Positions 8,329 through 17,259 of a DNA stretch of 50,543 nucleotides are shown here, one piece after another. The stretch spans positions 1-50,543 of the forward strand of contig DDPD01000047.1 of the NCBI GenBank assembly GCA_002342025.1, in the 5' to 3' direction. The translations under genes and the position numbers were made by a program. Numbering within the stretch: the first letter of the stretch is position 1; every line of letters starts with the position of its first letter. This DNA is from Moraxellaceae bacterium UBA2477. Lineage in GTDB: Bacteria > Pseudomonadota > Gammaproteobacteria > Pseudomonadales > Moraxellaceae. The notes under the pieces are model-generated. The model was given only the letters and a program-made list of their open reading frames with translations. It had not been told where the DNA came from and did not search any database.

Positions 8329-9330
8329 ATGCATATCCACGGCAGTTGGGTCGTCGCGTTGTTTGAGGTCCTGGAGGCCGATGGATGCACGCGTGATACC
8401 CTGCTGGAGCTCATGCATTTGCGCGCACAAGACGACTTTGCGCACATGCGTCACCCGGTGCATCGGCTGGTGCCGCTTTGGCAATTGGCCGACGCCCGAC
8501 TGGGCGAACAGGCGGGCTTATTGGTGGCACAACACTTCCGCCCCCAGCATTGGGCGCAACTGGGGCAGGCCCTGCTGAGCAGCCGCCATTTGGGTGAGAT
8601 TTTAGAGCGCATGACGCAGTTCTCTCGCCTCATGACCGATGCCTTGTATTTCGACCTCAGTGCCGAAAGTCCCGACACACTGACCTTTCGTACGCGATTT
8701 GCCTTTCCACAGTTGCTCGAAGAAAGCCGTGTTGAGGCCTATGTTGGCGCGTCGATTCAACTTATTCGCTTACTGATCCCGCAGCCGCTGATGGCGCAGC
8801 GCGTGGAGCTTATGCGCCAGCAACCCGCCGATATCCGCCCGTGGCAGAACCTATTTGGCGAACAGCTTTCCTGGGGCCACGACTGCATCGCCATTCACCT
8901 GCATGCAGATGCGTTAAACGAAGCTGTACCTGGTGCTGACGCCACCATTGCCGCCCTTCACGATGCGTTTCTACAGCGGCAATTAATCGCCTTGGACGAT
9001 CAGGACTTAATCGCCCAAGTGCGGCAGCATTTACGCCATCGAGTGGGTCAAAAAGTCGCGCACATCGACTTTATTGCAACGCAGTTAAAAATGAGTGGGC
9101 GCACCCTTCAGCGGCAACTACAACAAGCCGGCCTGCCCTTTCGAGAACTACTGCACGAAGTACGCCTGGAGCTTGCGCAGCACTATTTAAGCAATACCAA
9201 CCTGCGCTTAAGTGAGATCGCTGAACGCTTGGGCTATCGCCATCAAAGTAACTTCACCCTAGCCTTCCGCAGCAAAATGGAATGCTCACCCACGCAATAT
9301 CGACACAAGGCACAGCACGAAAACAGCTAG
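8329..9330 (+). CDS. AraC family transcriptional regulator
   Basis: 333 residues. The N-terminal region (about 15-205) fits the arabinose-binding-like domain of OruR/ArgR-type AraC proteins (PF12625), with LGEQAGLLVAQHFRPQHWAQLGQALLSS. The C-terminal AraC DNA-binding domain (about 225-325) has both helix-turn-helix units: HIDFIATQLKMSGRTLQRQL and LRLSEIAERLGYRHQSNFT, ending FRSKMECSPTQYR. In this subfamily regulators often control nearby lipid, steroid or aromatic catabolism genes. It is translated from the same message as the lipoprotein (start 1 base after that stop), and lies upstream of the seven-gene cluster starting at 9520, which is the obvious candidate target. Confidence 0.88.
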   Translation: MHIHGSWVVALFEVLEADGCTRDTLLELMHLRAQDDFAHMRHPVHRLVPLWQLADARLGEQAGLLVAQHFRPQHWAQLGQALLSSRHLGEILERMTQFSRLMTDALYFDLSAESPDTLTFRTRFAFPQLLEESRVEAYVGASIQLIRLLIPQPLMAQRVELMRQQPADIRPWQNLFGEQLSWGHDCIAIHLHADALNEAVPGADATIAALHDAFLQRQLIALDDQDLIAQVRQHLRHRVGQKVAHIDFIATQLKMSGRTLQRQLQQAGLPFRELLHEVRLELAQHYLSNTNLRLSEIAERLGYRHQSNFTLAFRSKMECSPTQYRHKAQHENS

Positions 9331-9463
9331 AGGCGTCTAATCAGACCCCTGAAGACGCTGCGCGGGCATCATTTTCGCTCAGAAAATTATGATTTTGCGC
9401 CAGCCGTATTTTCCGCTAAACCATTGGTTGCCTTAAAAAAAACAATCTGTCATGGTGCGAACA

Positions 9464-9479
9464 CACGGTCTAGTCCGTG
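9464..9479. promoter_or_regulatory. candidate operator upstream of the 9520 cluster
   Basis: CACGGTCTAGTCCGTG is a 16-bp palindrome with one mismatched pair, 40 bases upstream of the first ATG of the cluster. The 189-base gap between the AraC gene and this cluster contains no other obvious structure and no convincing promoter hexamers. The binding protein is unknown; AraC proteins usually prefer direct repeats, so a dimeric repressor would fit better. Confidence 0.35.
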
Positions 9480-9519
9480 GCATTTTGCCCACATAAAAAC
9501 AATAGGCAGATTGAACCTC

Positions 9520-10845
9520 ATGTCACTTAAAGCACTTCTGCTACCTATGATTAGTCGTCGGCTTTTTTCGCGCCAGCGGCTACTCGCCAAACGCGCCAAC
9601 GCTGAACGTCTGCGTATTGCCAAAGATGCGCCCCACGTCGTGCATTACTTTCATCAGGTCGATGACCCGTACAGCGCACTGACTGCCAGCGCGCTGCCCG
9701 AGTTGCTTGCACGCTACAACATCGCCCTGAACGTTCATATTGTGGATGCCCCACCCGATTCGGCCGCACCTGAACGCGACAAACTCATTGCCTTCAGCCG
9801 CCTTGATGCCGCGCGCCTAGCGAAACACTATGGTTTGGAGTTTAGCGACGCGGGTCGGCAACCCAGCGCCGAAGCCATCGCTGAAGCCAGTGCGCTGCTG
9901 GTGGCCAATCACGAGGCCGAGGCTTTTGCAAAAATCGCAGGACAGGTATCGAAAAACCTCTGGCAGTTCAAAGCCGATCTTTGCGCCGGCCTTGATTCAC
10001 ACATGGCACATCCTCGTGCGTCTTCAGCTGCCGTGGCGGCACACAAAGCCTCCGCTAATCAACTCCGCGCACGGCGAGGGCATTACTTGGGTGCCACGTT
10101 TTTTTATGCCGGTGAATGGTATTGGGGCATTGATCGGCTTTATCACCTAGAGCAGCGATTACAGGCTTTAGCGGTTCAAAAACACGCAGTCACTTCGCTG
10201 TTATTTCCGCCCGCAGCCGACCTTAAGGCACCCGTGTCGTGCGTTAATCCGCCTGATATTCATTTCTTCTTTTCCTTCCGCAGCCCCTATTCAGCCATTG
10301 TGGCCCCACGCGTTTTTGAGCTGGCGCGCTTAACGGGGGCAAACGTAAAACTGCGCTATGTTTTGCCCATGGTCATGCGCGGCTTGCCCGTACCTGCTGA
10401 TAAACGTTCCTACATCAGCCATGACACCGCGCGCGAAGCCTTCGTTCGCAACATTCCTTTTGGTTGCATCAATGACCCCGTGGGTAAACCCACGGAGCGC
10501 GGCCTAGCCTTGATTTCCTATGCCGAACGCATTGGCTGTGGTGAAGCCTATGTGATGTCGTTTATGCAGGGCGTTTGGGCCGAAGGTATCAATGCCGGTA
10601 GCGATCACGGCCTGCGTCGCATTGCCGAGCGTGCGGGTCTGAACTGGATCGACGCACAACAGGCTTTACGAAATGACAATTGGCGCCTTCAAGCCGAACG
10701 TAATCGCGATGACATGTTTGCTTTGGGACTGTGGGGCGTGCCGTCGTTCAAGGTAGGTAACGTCTGTACTTGGGGTCAGGACCGTCTGTGGGTCGTGACT
10801 GAGGAATTATTGAAAACAGCTGTCACTGACAAGGCTCCATCATGA
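9520..10845 (+). CDS. double DsbA-like / 2-hydroxychromene-2-carboxylate isomerase-like protein
   Basis: 441 residues, about twice the length of a single kappa-class GST or HCCA isomerase. Two related thioredoxin-fold halves are visible: the first begins PHVVHYFHQVDDPYSALTAS (about residue 37), the second DIHFFFSFRSPYSAIVAPRV (about residue 246), both with the DPYS/SPYS turn of DsbA-family isomerases. The second half is the more typical, ending in the family motif LWGVPSFKVGN, with the cis-proline after GV. Neither half shows a CxxC motif, so a disulphide oxidase is unlikely; a glutathione-dependent isomerase or transferase is the better guess. The start at 9520 gives MSLKALLLPM; an in-frame start further upstream lacks support. 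Its stop overlaps the next gene by 4 bases (ATGA). Confidence 0.8.
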   Translation: MSLKALLLPMISRRLFSRQRLLAKRANAERLRIAKDAPHVVHYFHQVDDPYSALTASALPELLARYNIALNVHIVDAPPDSAAPERDKLIAFSRLDAARLAKHYGLEFSDAGRQPSAEAIAEASALLVANHEAEAFAKIAGQVSKNLWQFKADLCAGLDSHMAHPRASSAAVAAHKASANQLRARRGHYLGATFFYAGEWYWGIDRLYHLEQRLQALAVQKHAVTSLLFPPAADLKAPVSCVNPPDIHFFFSFRSPYSAIVAPRVFELARLTGANVKLRYVLPMVMRGLPVPADKRSYISHDTAREAFVRNIPFGCINDPVGKPTERGLALISYAERIGCGEAYVMSFMQGVWAEGINAGSDHGLRRIAERAGLNWIDAQQALRNDNWRLQAERNRDDMFALGLWGVPSFKVGNVCTWGQDRLWVVTEELLKTAVTDKAPS

Positions 10846-11909
10846 CCAAAAAACTTATCCTAGCAGCAGCGCTCCTGCTCTCGGGCGCTGTGGCTTACCA
10901 CTTCCTTGCCGTGCCCGTCAGTCTGGCCTTGGTCAAGCAAGTGGCCACGAAACGACTGAGCACGGACAACATGAACGGCCTAGCCGATGGCTTGCACATT
11001 GGCATTTGTGGTGCTGGGGCTCCCTTCCAGGATGATCTACGCTCCGGGCCATGCACCCTCATTATTGCGGGCCAGCGCTTATTCGTGATTGACACCGGCA
11101 GCGGCAGCGCACGCCACATCACCGGCATGGGCTTTAACCCAGGCCGCATTGAGGCCGTTTTTCTTACCCACTTCCACTCTGACCATATTGATGGTTTGGG
11201 CGAGTTGATGTTGCAACGCTGGGGTGCCAGCGCGAACACACAGCCGGTCACCATTTATGGCCCGCAAGGTGTTGAATCCGTGGTGGCAGGCTTCTTACAA
11301 GCGTATGAGCCAGATCATCAATATCGTGTAGCGCATCATGGCAATCACATCATGCCCAGCACGGGCTTTGGCGGCGTTGCTAAATCGTTCGAAGTTCCAG
11401 CGCAGGGCCATGCCGTCATTGTGAAGGATAAAGACCTGGAGATATCCGCCTTCGCGGTAGCGCACTCGCCCGTGCACCCGGCTGTAGGCTACCGTATTCG
11501 CTACAAAGATCGCAGCGTGGTGATCAGTGGTGACACCAGCAAATCAGCCACCGTTACCGAAGCCGCGCAAGGCGTGGATCTACTGGTGCATGAAGCACTC
11601 TCTGCGCCACTCGTGGGCATTCTGCACGACAGTGCCGATGCCGTAGGCCGTAAGAATCTCAAGCAGATTTTCACCGACATTCTGAACTATCACACCTCGC
11701 CGCCCGAGGCTGCCGAGGTCGCCGAGGAAGCCAAGGTCGGCTACCTTTTACTGAATCACATTGTGCCGCCGCTGCCGCTTTCCGGCCTGAAAAAAGCCTT
11801 TTTGGCCGATGCTGAAGAGCGCTACAAAGGCCCAATCCGGATTGCTCAGGATGGCGACTTCATTAGTCTGCCCGTGGGCATAAAAGCGATTGAGGTGGGT
11901 TCGCGGTGA
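10842..11909 (+). CDS. metallo-beta-lactamase-fold hydrolase, membrane-anchored or exported
   Basis: 355 residues. The N-terminal hydrophobic segment (about 5-28) is a signal or anchor. The zinc motif HFHSDH is complete (His110, His112, Asp114, His115), and later ligands are likely in HSPVHPAVGYRI, ISGDTSKSATV (Asp) and LLNHIVPPLP (His). The arrangement matches the RNase Z/arylsulfatase-like branch of the fold rather than true beta-lactamases or glyoxalase II. The substrate is unknown; phosphodiester, sulphate ester or lactone hydrolysis in the periplasm are possible. It overlaps its neighbours by 4 bases at both ends, so it should be made together with them. Confidence 0.85.
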   Translation: MTKKLILAAALLLSGAVAYHFLAVPVSLALVKQVATKRLSTDNMNGLADGLHIGICGAGAPFQDDLRSGPCTLIIAGQRLFVIDTGSGSARHITGMGFNPGRIEAVFLTHFHSDHIDGLGELMLQRWGASANTQPVTIYGPQGVESVVAGFLQAYEPDHQYRVAHHGNHIMPSTGFGGVAKSFEVPAQGHAVIVKDKDLEISAFAVAHSPVHPAVGYRIRYKDRSVVISGDTSKSATVTEAAQGVDLLVHEALSAPLVGILHDSADAVGRKNLKQIFTDILNYHTSPPEAAEVAEEAKVGYLLLNHIVPPLPLSGLKKAFLADAEERYKGPIRIAQDGDFISLPVGIKAIEVGSR

Positions 11910-12688
11910 AAACCATGCCCATGCCTCGACTGTTGCTGCTGGCCGGCCTCCTCGCGGGCATGGTGGGCTCGGGCATTAGCGTCGTTCGGCAAGTGCCCGC
12001 GGCGGGTCTACCCAGCGGGGCCATGGCTCAAGTGGGCGAGCGCCTGATTCTGCGCGATGAGTGGTTGAAAGGTGTGGCAGCCGCTGCTTCCGAGCGTCGC
12101 ACGCCCTTAACGACAGCACAGCAAACGCAAATCTTAGATCGCCTAATCGACGAAGAGCTGCTGGTACAACATGGCCTGAGCTTGGGGCTGGTTGAACACG
12201 ATCAACGCTTGCGCGGCCAGCTCATTGCCGAAGTGCTCTTCAGCACCACCGCCAGCCTGTCCGATGACGCGATAGCCGAAACTGAGCTCGAGTCGTTTTA
12301 TCGCGCCAATGTAGGCTTATTTGTGCCGCCTGCTCAGCTCCGGGTCCAGGCCTGGACACTCGGCTCAGCGGGTGAGCGCAAAGCCTTTTTGCCGCCCTTG
12401 CCGAACAGCCTTTTGCCCTTGCATAAACTGCAACAGTACTTAGGGCCGGAACTGGTCAAGGCCGCCATGCTTCTGCCCTTGGATCAAGAAAGTCGGCCCA
12501 TCGCCAACCAAGGTCAACAGGTGATTTTGCTCGTCAGCGAACAGCAACTTGCCCCTGCGCCTGCACTCGAAGCCGTTCGCGAGCCTGTGCTTCGCGAGCT
12601 TCGCCGCCAGCGTGACGAGCGCGCAGTGCGTGAACTGCTTGATGACTTGCGTCAGCAATACCGCGTCACGCGAGTCGATGCACAATGA
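11906..12688 (+). CDS. SurA/PpiC-like peptidylprolyl isomerase-related protein
   Basis: 260 residues. The N-terminal hydrophobic segment (about 8-28) is a signal anchor. The following region, AQVGERLILRDEWLKGV and then TTAQQTQILDRLIDEELLVQHGLSLGL, matches the SurA-type N-terminal chaperone domain. The C-terminal part sits where a parvulin domain would be, but the usual catalytic pattern is not evident, so it may be a chaperone without isomerase activity. The first codon is GTG at 11906, inside the upstream stop (overlap 4 bases); ATG at 11915 is an alternative start. It overlaps the next gene by 4 bases. In the cluster it could help fold the exported MBL-fold or DUF3604 proteins. Confidence 0.75.
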   Translation: MKTMPMPRLLLLAGLLAGMVGSGISVVRQVPAAGLPSGAMAQVGERLILRDEWLKGVAAAASERRTPLTTAQQTQILDRLIDEELLVQHGLSLGLVEHDQRLRGQLIAEVLFSTTASLSDDAIAETELESFYRANVGLFVPPAQLRVQAWTLGSAGERKAFLPPLPNSLLPLHKLQQYLGPELVKAAMLLPLDQESRPIANQGQQVILLVSEQQLAPAPALEAVREPVLRELRRQRDERAVRELLDDLRQQYRVTRVDAQ

Positions 12689-13866
12689 CGTTTTATCGCT
12701 ACTGGCTTCTTTGCCTCTGGCTCGTGAGTGGTTGGGCTCATGCCCATAACTTGGGTACCTCCTACTCGCAATGGCAGCTCAGCGAATCCGGCGCCTCGGT
12801 TACGGCGCGTATCTCCCAATTGCAACTGAGTCGGTTACAGCTTGATCCGCGCTACACCGAGCAGTACGCCGAAAAAGTAGCGACCTTATTGGCGCGTGAT
12901 CTCCAACTGTGGGCGGAGAAACAGCGCTGCACGACGCACGAGGCGAAGGCTGGAATTGAGGCCGACGGTTGGGTGAGTGCACGCTGGCACGTGGACTGTC
13001 CGTCAGCACAACCGTGGACATTACGCACGCGTTTACTGGAGAACGTGGCGCCATCGCACCTGCATTTTGTCCGTATTGATGCGCCACAGCAGCCAACACA
13101 ACAGCGTGTGCTGAACTTTGCCCATCCCAGCCTGACGCTAGATGCCACCGTGCCTGAAGAGAACTCGCTGCAGCAATTTATTGGCATTGGTCTGAGCCAT
13201 ATCCTGAGTGGCTGGGACCATCTCGCGTTTATTCTGATGTTAATTTTATTGGCCCCACGGCTACGCGATGTGGTGTGGCTGGCCACTGGTTTCACCCTCG
13301 CCCACAGCCTCACCTTGGCAGCCGCCAGCTTAGGTTGGGTGATCGTAGATCAGGCTCGAATTGAGGCGCTCATTGGGTTTTCCATTGCTCTCGTTGCAGC
13401 CGAAAATCTGTGGTTGCAGAGCGCGCGCGACCCTTGGATACCTCGTCTGCTGCTCATCACCCTCATCGGAGTAGCTGGGCTGGGGCTATTCATTAGTGGT
13501 TTTAGTCAGCTCCCGCTGCTGCTCAGCCTTCTTGTGTTTACCGCCTGTTATTTCGGTTTGCTGGCCAGAGCGCCTCAACCCCAGCGCTGGCGCCTCGCCC
13601 TGACCTTTATTTTTGGCTTAATCCATGGCTTTGGCTTTGCCGGACTCATGGGCGAGCTGGCATTACCTGCCGAGCAGTTCCTGCCGGGTCTGTTGGGCTT
13701 CAACCTCGGCGTCGAATTGGGGCAGATACTCATCATCGCGTTGATCTGGCCCTTGCTACATCTCTTAAGACGCTTTCCACACGTGGCTGCCTGGAGCAGC
13801 CAAGGGGTCTCAGCCGCCGTTGCCGGCCTGGGTATTTTCTGGTTCTTGACCCGATTACTGGTGTAA
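12685..13866 (+). CDS. HupE/UreJ family membrane protein with N-terminal periplasmic domain
   Basis: 393 residues. The signal peptide (about 1-21, ending AHAHN) is followed by a periplasmic domain of about 140 residues containing two cysteines (RCTTHE, VDCPS), then six or seven membrane helices. The HupE/UreJ signature is clear: GLSHILSGWDHLAFILML near residue 170, FTLAHSLTLAAASLG, and GLIHGFGFAGLMGEL with GFNLGVELGQ. HupE and UreJ proteins move nickel or cobalt for hydrogenase or urease, but no such enzyme is encoded nearby; this longer version is often found beside DUF3604 and PPIase-like genes. The metal or other substrate is therefore open. It overlaps the upstream gene by 4 bases and ends 4 bases before the next. 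Confidence 0.85.
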   Translation: MTFYRYWLLCLWLVSGWAHAHNLGTSYSQWQLSESGASVTARISQLQLSRLQLDPRYTEQYAEKVATLLARDLQLWAEKQRCTTHEAKAGIEADGWVSARWHVDCPSAQPWTLRTRLLENVAPSHLHFVRIDAPQQPTQQRVLNFAHPSLTLDATVPEENSLQQFIGIGLSHILSGWDHLAFILMLILLAPRLRDVVWLATGFTLAHSLTLAAASLGWVIVDQARIEALIGFSIALVAAENLWLQSARDPWIPRLLLITLIGVAGLGLFISGFSQLPLLLSLLVFTACYFGLLARAPQPQRWRLALTFIFGLIHGFGFAGLMGELALPAEQFLPGLLGFNLGVELGQILIIALIWPLLHLLRRFPHVAAWSSQGVSAAVAGLGIFWFLTRLLV

Positions 13867-13870
13867 ATCC

Positions 13871-16162
13871 ATGAGCAAAAACATAAAAAAAATCAGCATC
13901 ATCAGCATCGCCCTGGTCGCAGTCGCGGCATGGCTTTACCTGGATCGTGAACCTCACCCCGAAACGCCGGGCGTAATCAGTGGCCAGTCGGTATCCGAAG
14001 AAACTCTAAAGGCCCGCCGCGATGCGCTTGCAGCGGCCTCTGGCGAGCGTGCCGATGCCAAGCAAATTCTCTTTGGCGATTTGCATGTGCACACGACCTA
14101 TTCCGTGGATGCCTTTGCCTGGAGCATGCCGGTTTTGCATGGCAACGGCGTACACCCACCTGCCGAAGCCTGCGACTACGCCCGCTTCTGTTCCGGCCTG
14201 GATTTTTGGGCCAGCACCGAACATGGTGAATCGCTCACACCTCGGCACTGGCAAGACTTGAAGGATACCGTCCGGCAATGCAACGCCGTGGCAGGTGATC
14301 CGGCCAACCCCGACATGGTGACTTTCCTAGGCTGGGAATGGACGCAGATGGGCAACACCCCAGAAACCCATTACGGCCATAAAAATGTCATTCTGCGTGA
14401 TACCGACGACGCCAACATTCCTGCGCGTCCCATTAGCGCCGGAAGCATTGCCGCCTCCGCCATGCGCGCCAACGGCCGCCCGTATTGGCAAGATTTAATC
14501 TCGCCTTATATGGATTTTGCCAGCCGGCAATCGCAATTCGATCAGCAATACAAACTCGCCGAATTGCGCCGCCAAGAAGTTTGTGCCGAAGGGGTCCCCG
14601 TACGCGAACTGCCCAAGGAGTGCGTGGAGTACGCGACAACCCCCGCCGACCTGTTTGCCAAGCTCCGGGATTGGGGTAGCGAGAGCTTGGTCATCCCGCA
14701 TGGCAACACCTGGGGCTTCTACACCCCACTGGGCTCCGGCTGGGAAAAACAGCTCACGCGCAAGCAGCACGACCCCGAACGCCAGCGACTCATTGAGGTG
14801 TTCTCTGGTCACGGTAACTCAGAAGAATACCGCGACTGGAAGGAAGTCGCTTTTGATGCCGAAGGCAATGCCACTTGCCCGGCGCCCAGCAAAAACTATC
14901 TCCCCTCGTGTTGGCGTGCGGGGGAAATCATTCGCAGCCGATGCGGCTCATTACCCGCCGCCGAGTGCGAAAAACGTGTGGTGAAAGCGCGCCGAGATTA
15001 CCTTGCTGCAGGCCGTGGCGGCCATCTCGTGGTGCCTGGCGTGAAGCCTGAAGATTGGCTAGACGCCGGTCAGTGCAAAGACTGCTTCTTACCCGCGTTT
15101 AATTATCGTAGCGGTGGCTCCACGCAATATGCACTGGCGCTGTCTAACTTTGACGAGCCGGGCGAAAACGGCAAAGGTCCGCTGCGCTTCCGCTTTGGCT
15201 TTATTGCCTCCAGCGACAATCACGCGGCGCAACCCGGCACCGGCTTTAAACAAGTGGGCCGACATGAAAACACCGAGGCCTATGGTCAGGACATGCCGCT
15301 ACGCAAGTTCTTCATTGATGAAGCCAAGCCCACCGGCAAAAAGCCCGAGTCAGTGCCCTTCGACATCAACCAGAGTCGCTTCAACTTCCTGCAAGTGAAC
15401 GAAAGCGAGCGCGCACAGTCCTATTTCTACACAGGCGGTCTAGTCGCTGTGCACAGCCCAGGTCGCTCACGCGATGCCATCTGGGGTGCTCTCAAGCGCC
15501 GGGAAGTCTATGCCACCTCCGGCGAGCGCATGCTGCTCTGGTTCGACCTACTCGGTGATAAAGGCATGACCGCACCCATGGGCTCGGAGGTGAAAGGCGT
15601 GGGTAATCCAACCTTCCGGGTGCGTGCGGTGGGTGATTTTGAACAGCTTCCGGGCTGCCCTGAGCAGAGCCTGACGGCACTAGGCAGCAAGCAAGTGGAG
15701 CAAATCTGTCGCGGCGAATGCTACAACCCGTCAAACAAACGCAAAACGATTGATCGCATTGAAGTGGTGCGCATTTTGCCGCAGAACCAACGCGGTGAAA
15801 ACGTGAAAGACCTGATTGAAGACCCCTGGAAAACCTTCGCCTGTAGCGGCGACCCCGCGGGTTGTACCGTGGAATTCAGTGACACCTCTGCCAAGCGTCA
15901 GGGCCGCGAAGCCATTTACTACGTCCGCGCCGTGCAAAAGGCCTCACCCACCATCAACGCCGCGAACTTACGCTGCGAATTTGATGCGCAGGGCCGCTGC
16001 ATTGCCGTGAAGCCCTGCTATGGCGACGACCGCACCAGCAGCAAAGACGAGTGCCTCGCCCCTGCCGAACATCGCGCCTGGTCATCGCCTATTTTTGTGG
16101 ACGATGCCGCTGCGGCAAAAGCTGCCCCACATAAAGCCACAACAGGAGCCCCTGCCAAATGA
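13871..16162 (+). CDS. DUF3604 (PHP-like metal-dependent) protein
   Basis: 763 residues, with an N-terminal hydrophobic segment (about 7-24) that anchors or exports it. The PHP-like motif FGDLHVHTTYSVDAF puts likely metal ligands at Asp70, His72 and His74; further candidate ligands are in ASTEHGESL, VIPHGNTWG, FSGHGNSEEY and FIASSDNHAAQPG. At least 14 cysteines occur in the second half, consistent with a periplasmic, disulphide-bonded protein. DUF3604 is widespread in proteobacteria that use hydrocarbons and steroids, but no reaction is known to me. The repeated metal-type motifs argue for hydrolysis of a phosphate or related ester. It starts 4 bases after the HupE-like gene and overlaps the first GST by 4 bases. 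Confidence 0.88.
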   Translation: MSKNIKKISIISIALVAVAAWLYLDREPHPETPGVISGQSVSEETLKARRDALAAASGERADAKQILFGDLHVHTTYSVDAFAWSMPVLHGNGVHPPAEACDYARFCSGLDFWASTEHGESLTPRHWQDLKDTVRQCNAVAGDPANPDMVTFLGWEWTQMGNTPETHYGHKNVILRDTDDANIPARPISAGSIAASAMRANGRPYWQDLISPYMDFASRQSQFDQQYKLAELRRQEVCAEGVPVRELPKECVEYATTPADLFAKLRDWGSESLVIPHGNTWGFYTPLGSGWEKQLTRKQHDPERQRLIEVFSGHGNSEEYRDWKEVAFDAEGNATCPAPSKNYLPSCWRAGEIIRSRCGSLPAAECEKRVVKARRDYLAAGRGGHLVVPGVKPEDWLDAGQCKDCFLPAFNYRSGGSTQYALALSNFDEPGENGKGPLRFRFGFIASSDNHAAQPGTGFKQVGRHENTEAYGQDMPLRKFFIDEAKPTGKKPESVPFDINQSRFNFLQVNESERAQSYFYTGGLVAVHSPGRSRDAIWGALKRREVYATSGERMLLWFDLLGDKGMTAPMGSEVKGVGNPTFRVRAVGDFEQLPGCPEQSLTALGSKQVEQICRGECYNPSNKRKTIDRIEVVRILPQNQRGENVKDLIEDPWKTFACSGDPAGCTVEFSDTSAKRQGREAIYYVRAVQKASPTINAANLRCEFDAQGRCIAVKPCYGDDRTSSKDECLAPAEHRAWSSPIFVDDAAAAKAAPHKATTGAPAK

Positions 16163-17256
16163 CTCGTCCCTACTTGCATTACGCGTGGGAAATCTCCCTA
16201 TACAGCGGCAAGACCCGCGCTTACTTGCGCTACAAGGGCATCCCGTTTGTAGAAAAAACCATTCACCTGTGGACCATGCCGATAATCCAGAAAAAGGTCG
16301 GCGCTCAGGTTATGCCGGTAGTGGTTACGCCTGAAGGCGAATGGCTGCAAGACACCTCGCACATCATTGATGTGCTAGAGCAACGCTTCCCGAATGCGCC
16401 GGTCGTACCTACCACACCACGGCAGAAGATGGCCTCCAGCCTGATCGAAGCCTGGGCCGACGAATATTGGCTGCCCACCGCCATGCATTTCCGCTGGAAC
16501 TACCCAGAAAATTTCCGCGACCTATTCCAGCCAGAAGTCGGCGACAACCTGCTGCCCTTCATGCCGCGCTTCATCAAGAATCGCGCCGTCACACGCGTCG
16601 CCACCTTGCTGCGCAGCTACCTGCCCGGTGTGGGCGTGGTGCCCAGCCAGCACGACATCATCGAACGCTGGACGCATGAGCAGCTCGACCTGCTCGACGC
16701 GCACTTTGCGTGCTACAGCTACCTGCTCGGCAGCAAACCCTGCCTCGGCGACTTTGGCCTCATCGGGCCGCTCTACGCCCACCTCGGGCGCGACCCGTGG
16801 CCGGCACGCGAACTCATTGCCAAACGCCCTAATCTGCAGGCCTGGGTTAAACGCATGATGAATCCACCACAACCCCAAGCCGGCAACTTCTTGGCCGATG
16901 ACGCCATTCCCGACACCCTGCTGCCGCTATTCAAATCCGTGTTCGCCGACTTCTGGCCGCAGCTGGAACTGACCTTGGGTGAAATGGAGCGCACCCGCGC
17001 TAACCTAAAGCCCGGTCGCGGCTGGTCGCGCATGCTCGGCATGATTGATGTGCCCATGGGCAACGCCAAGCTCCGCATCGGCGCTCGCCCGTTCAGCCTG
17101 TGGATGGCACAACGCAGCTTCGACACCTTCCACGCCCTGCCCGCCGCCGACCAGGCCAGCGTGCAGGACTGGCTCGACAGCATCGGCGCTGGCGATGCCC
17201 TGAAGCTGGCCATCCCGCGCCTGCGTCAGATCGCTCTGCGCGTTGCCCCGGAGTAA
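16159..17256 (+). CDS. glutathione S-transferase family protein (first of tandem pair)
   Basis: 365 residues, longer than a typical 200-230-residue GST because of extra sequence after the C-terminal domain. The thioredoxin-like N-domain (about 1-80) begins YLHYAWEISLYSGKTRAYLRYKGIPF and includes VMPVVVTPEGEWLQDTSHII, where the cis-proline and the DT/DS glutathione-binding turn occur. The helical domain contains WADEYWLPTAMHFRWNYPEN and YLLGSKPCLGDFGLIGPLYAHL, the GST N-capping region (CLGDF). The 4-base ATGA overlap with the DUF3604 gene implies coupled translation. It is paralogous to the next gene; both have the YSGK motif and the MHFRWN/MYYRWN element. Confidence 0.85.
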   Translation: MTRPYLHYAWEISLYSGKTRAYLRYKGIPFVEKTIHLWTMPIIQKKVGAQVMPVVVTPEGEWLQDTSHIIDVLEQRFPNAPVVPTTPRQKMASSLIEAWADEYWLPTAMHFRWNYPENFRDLFQPEVGDNLLPFMPRFIKNRAVTRVATLLRSYLPGVGVVPSQHDIIERWTHEQLDLLDAHFACYSYLLGSKPCLGDFGLIGPLYAHLGRDPWPARELIAKRPNLQAWVKRMMNPPQPQAGNFLADDAIPDTLLPLFKSVFADFWPQLELTLGEMERTRANLKPGRGWSRMLGMIDVPMGNAKLRIGARPFSLWMAQRSFDTFHALPAADQASVQDWLDSIGAGDALKLAIPRLRQIALRVAPE

Positions 17257-17259
17257 GCC

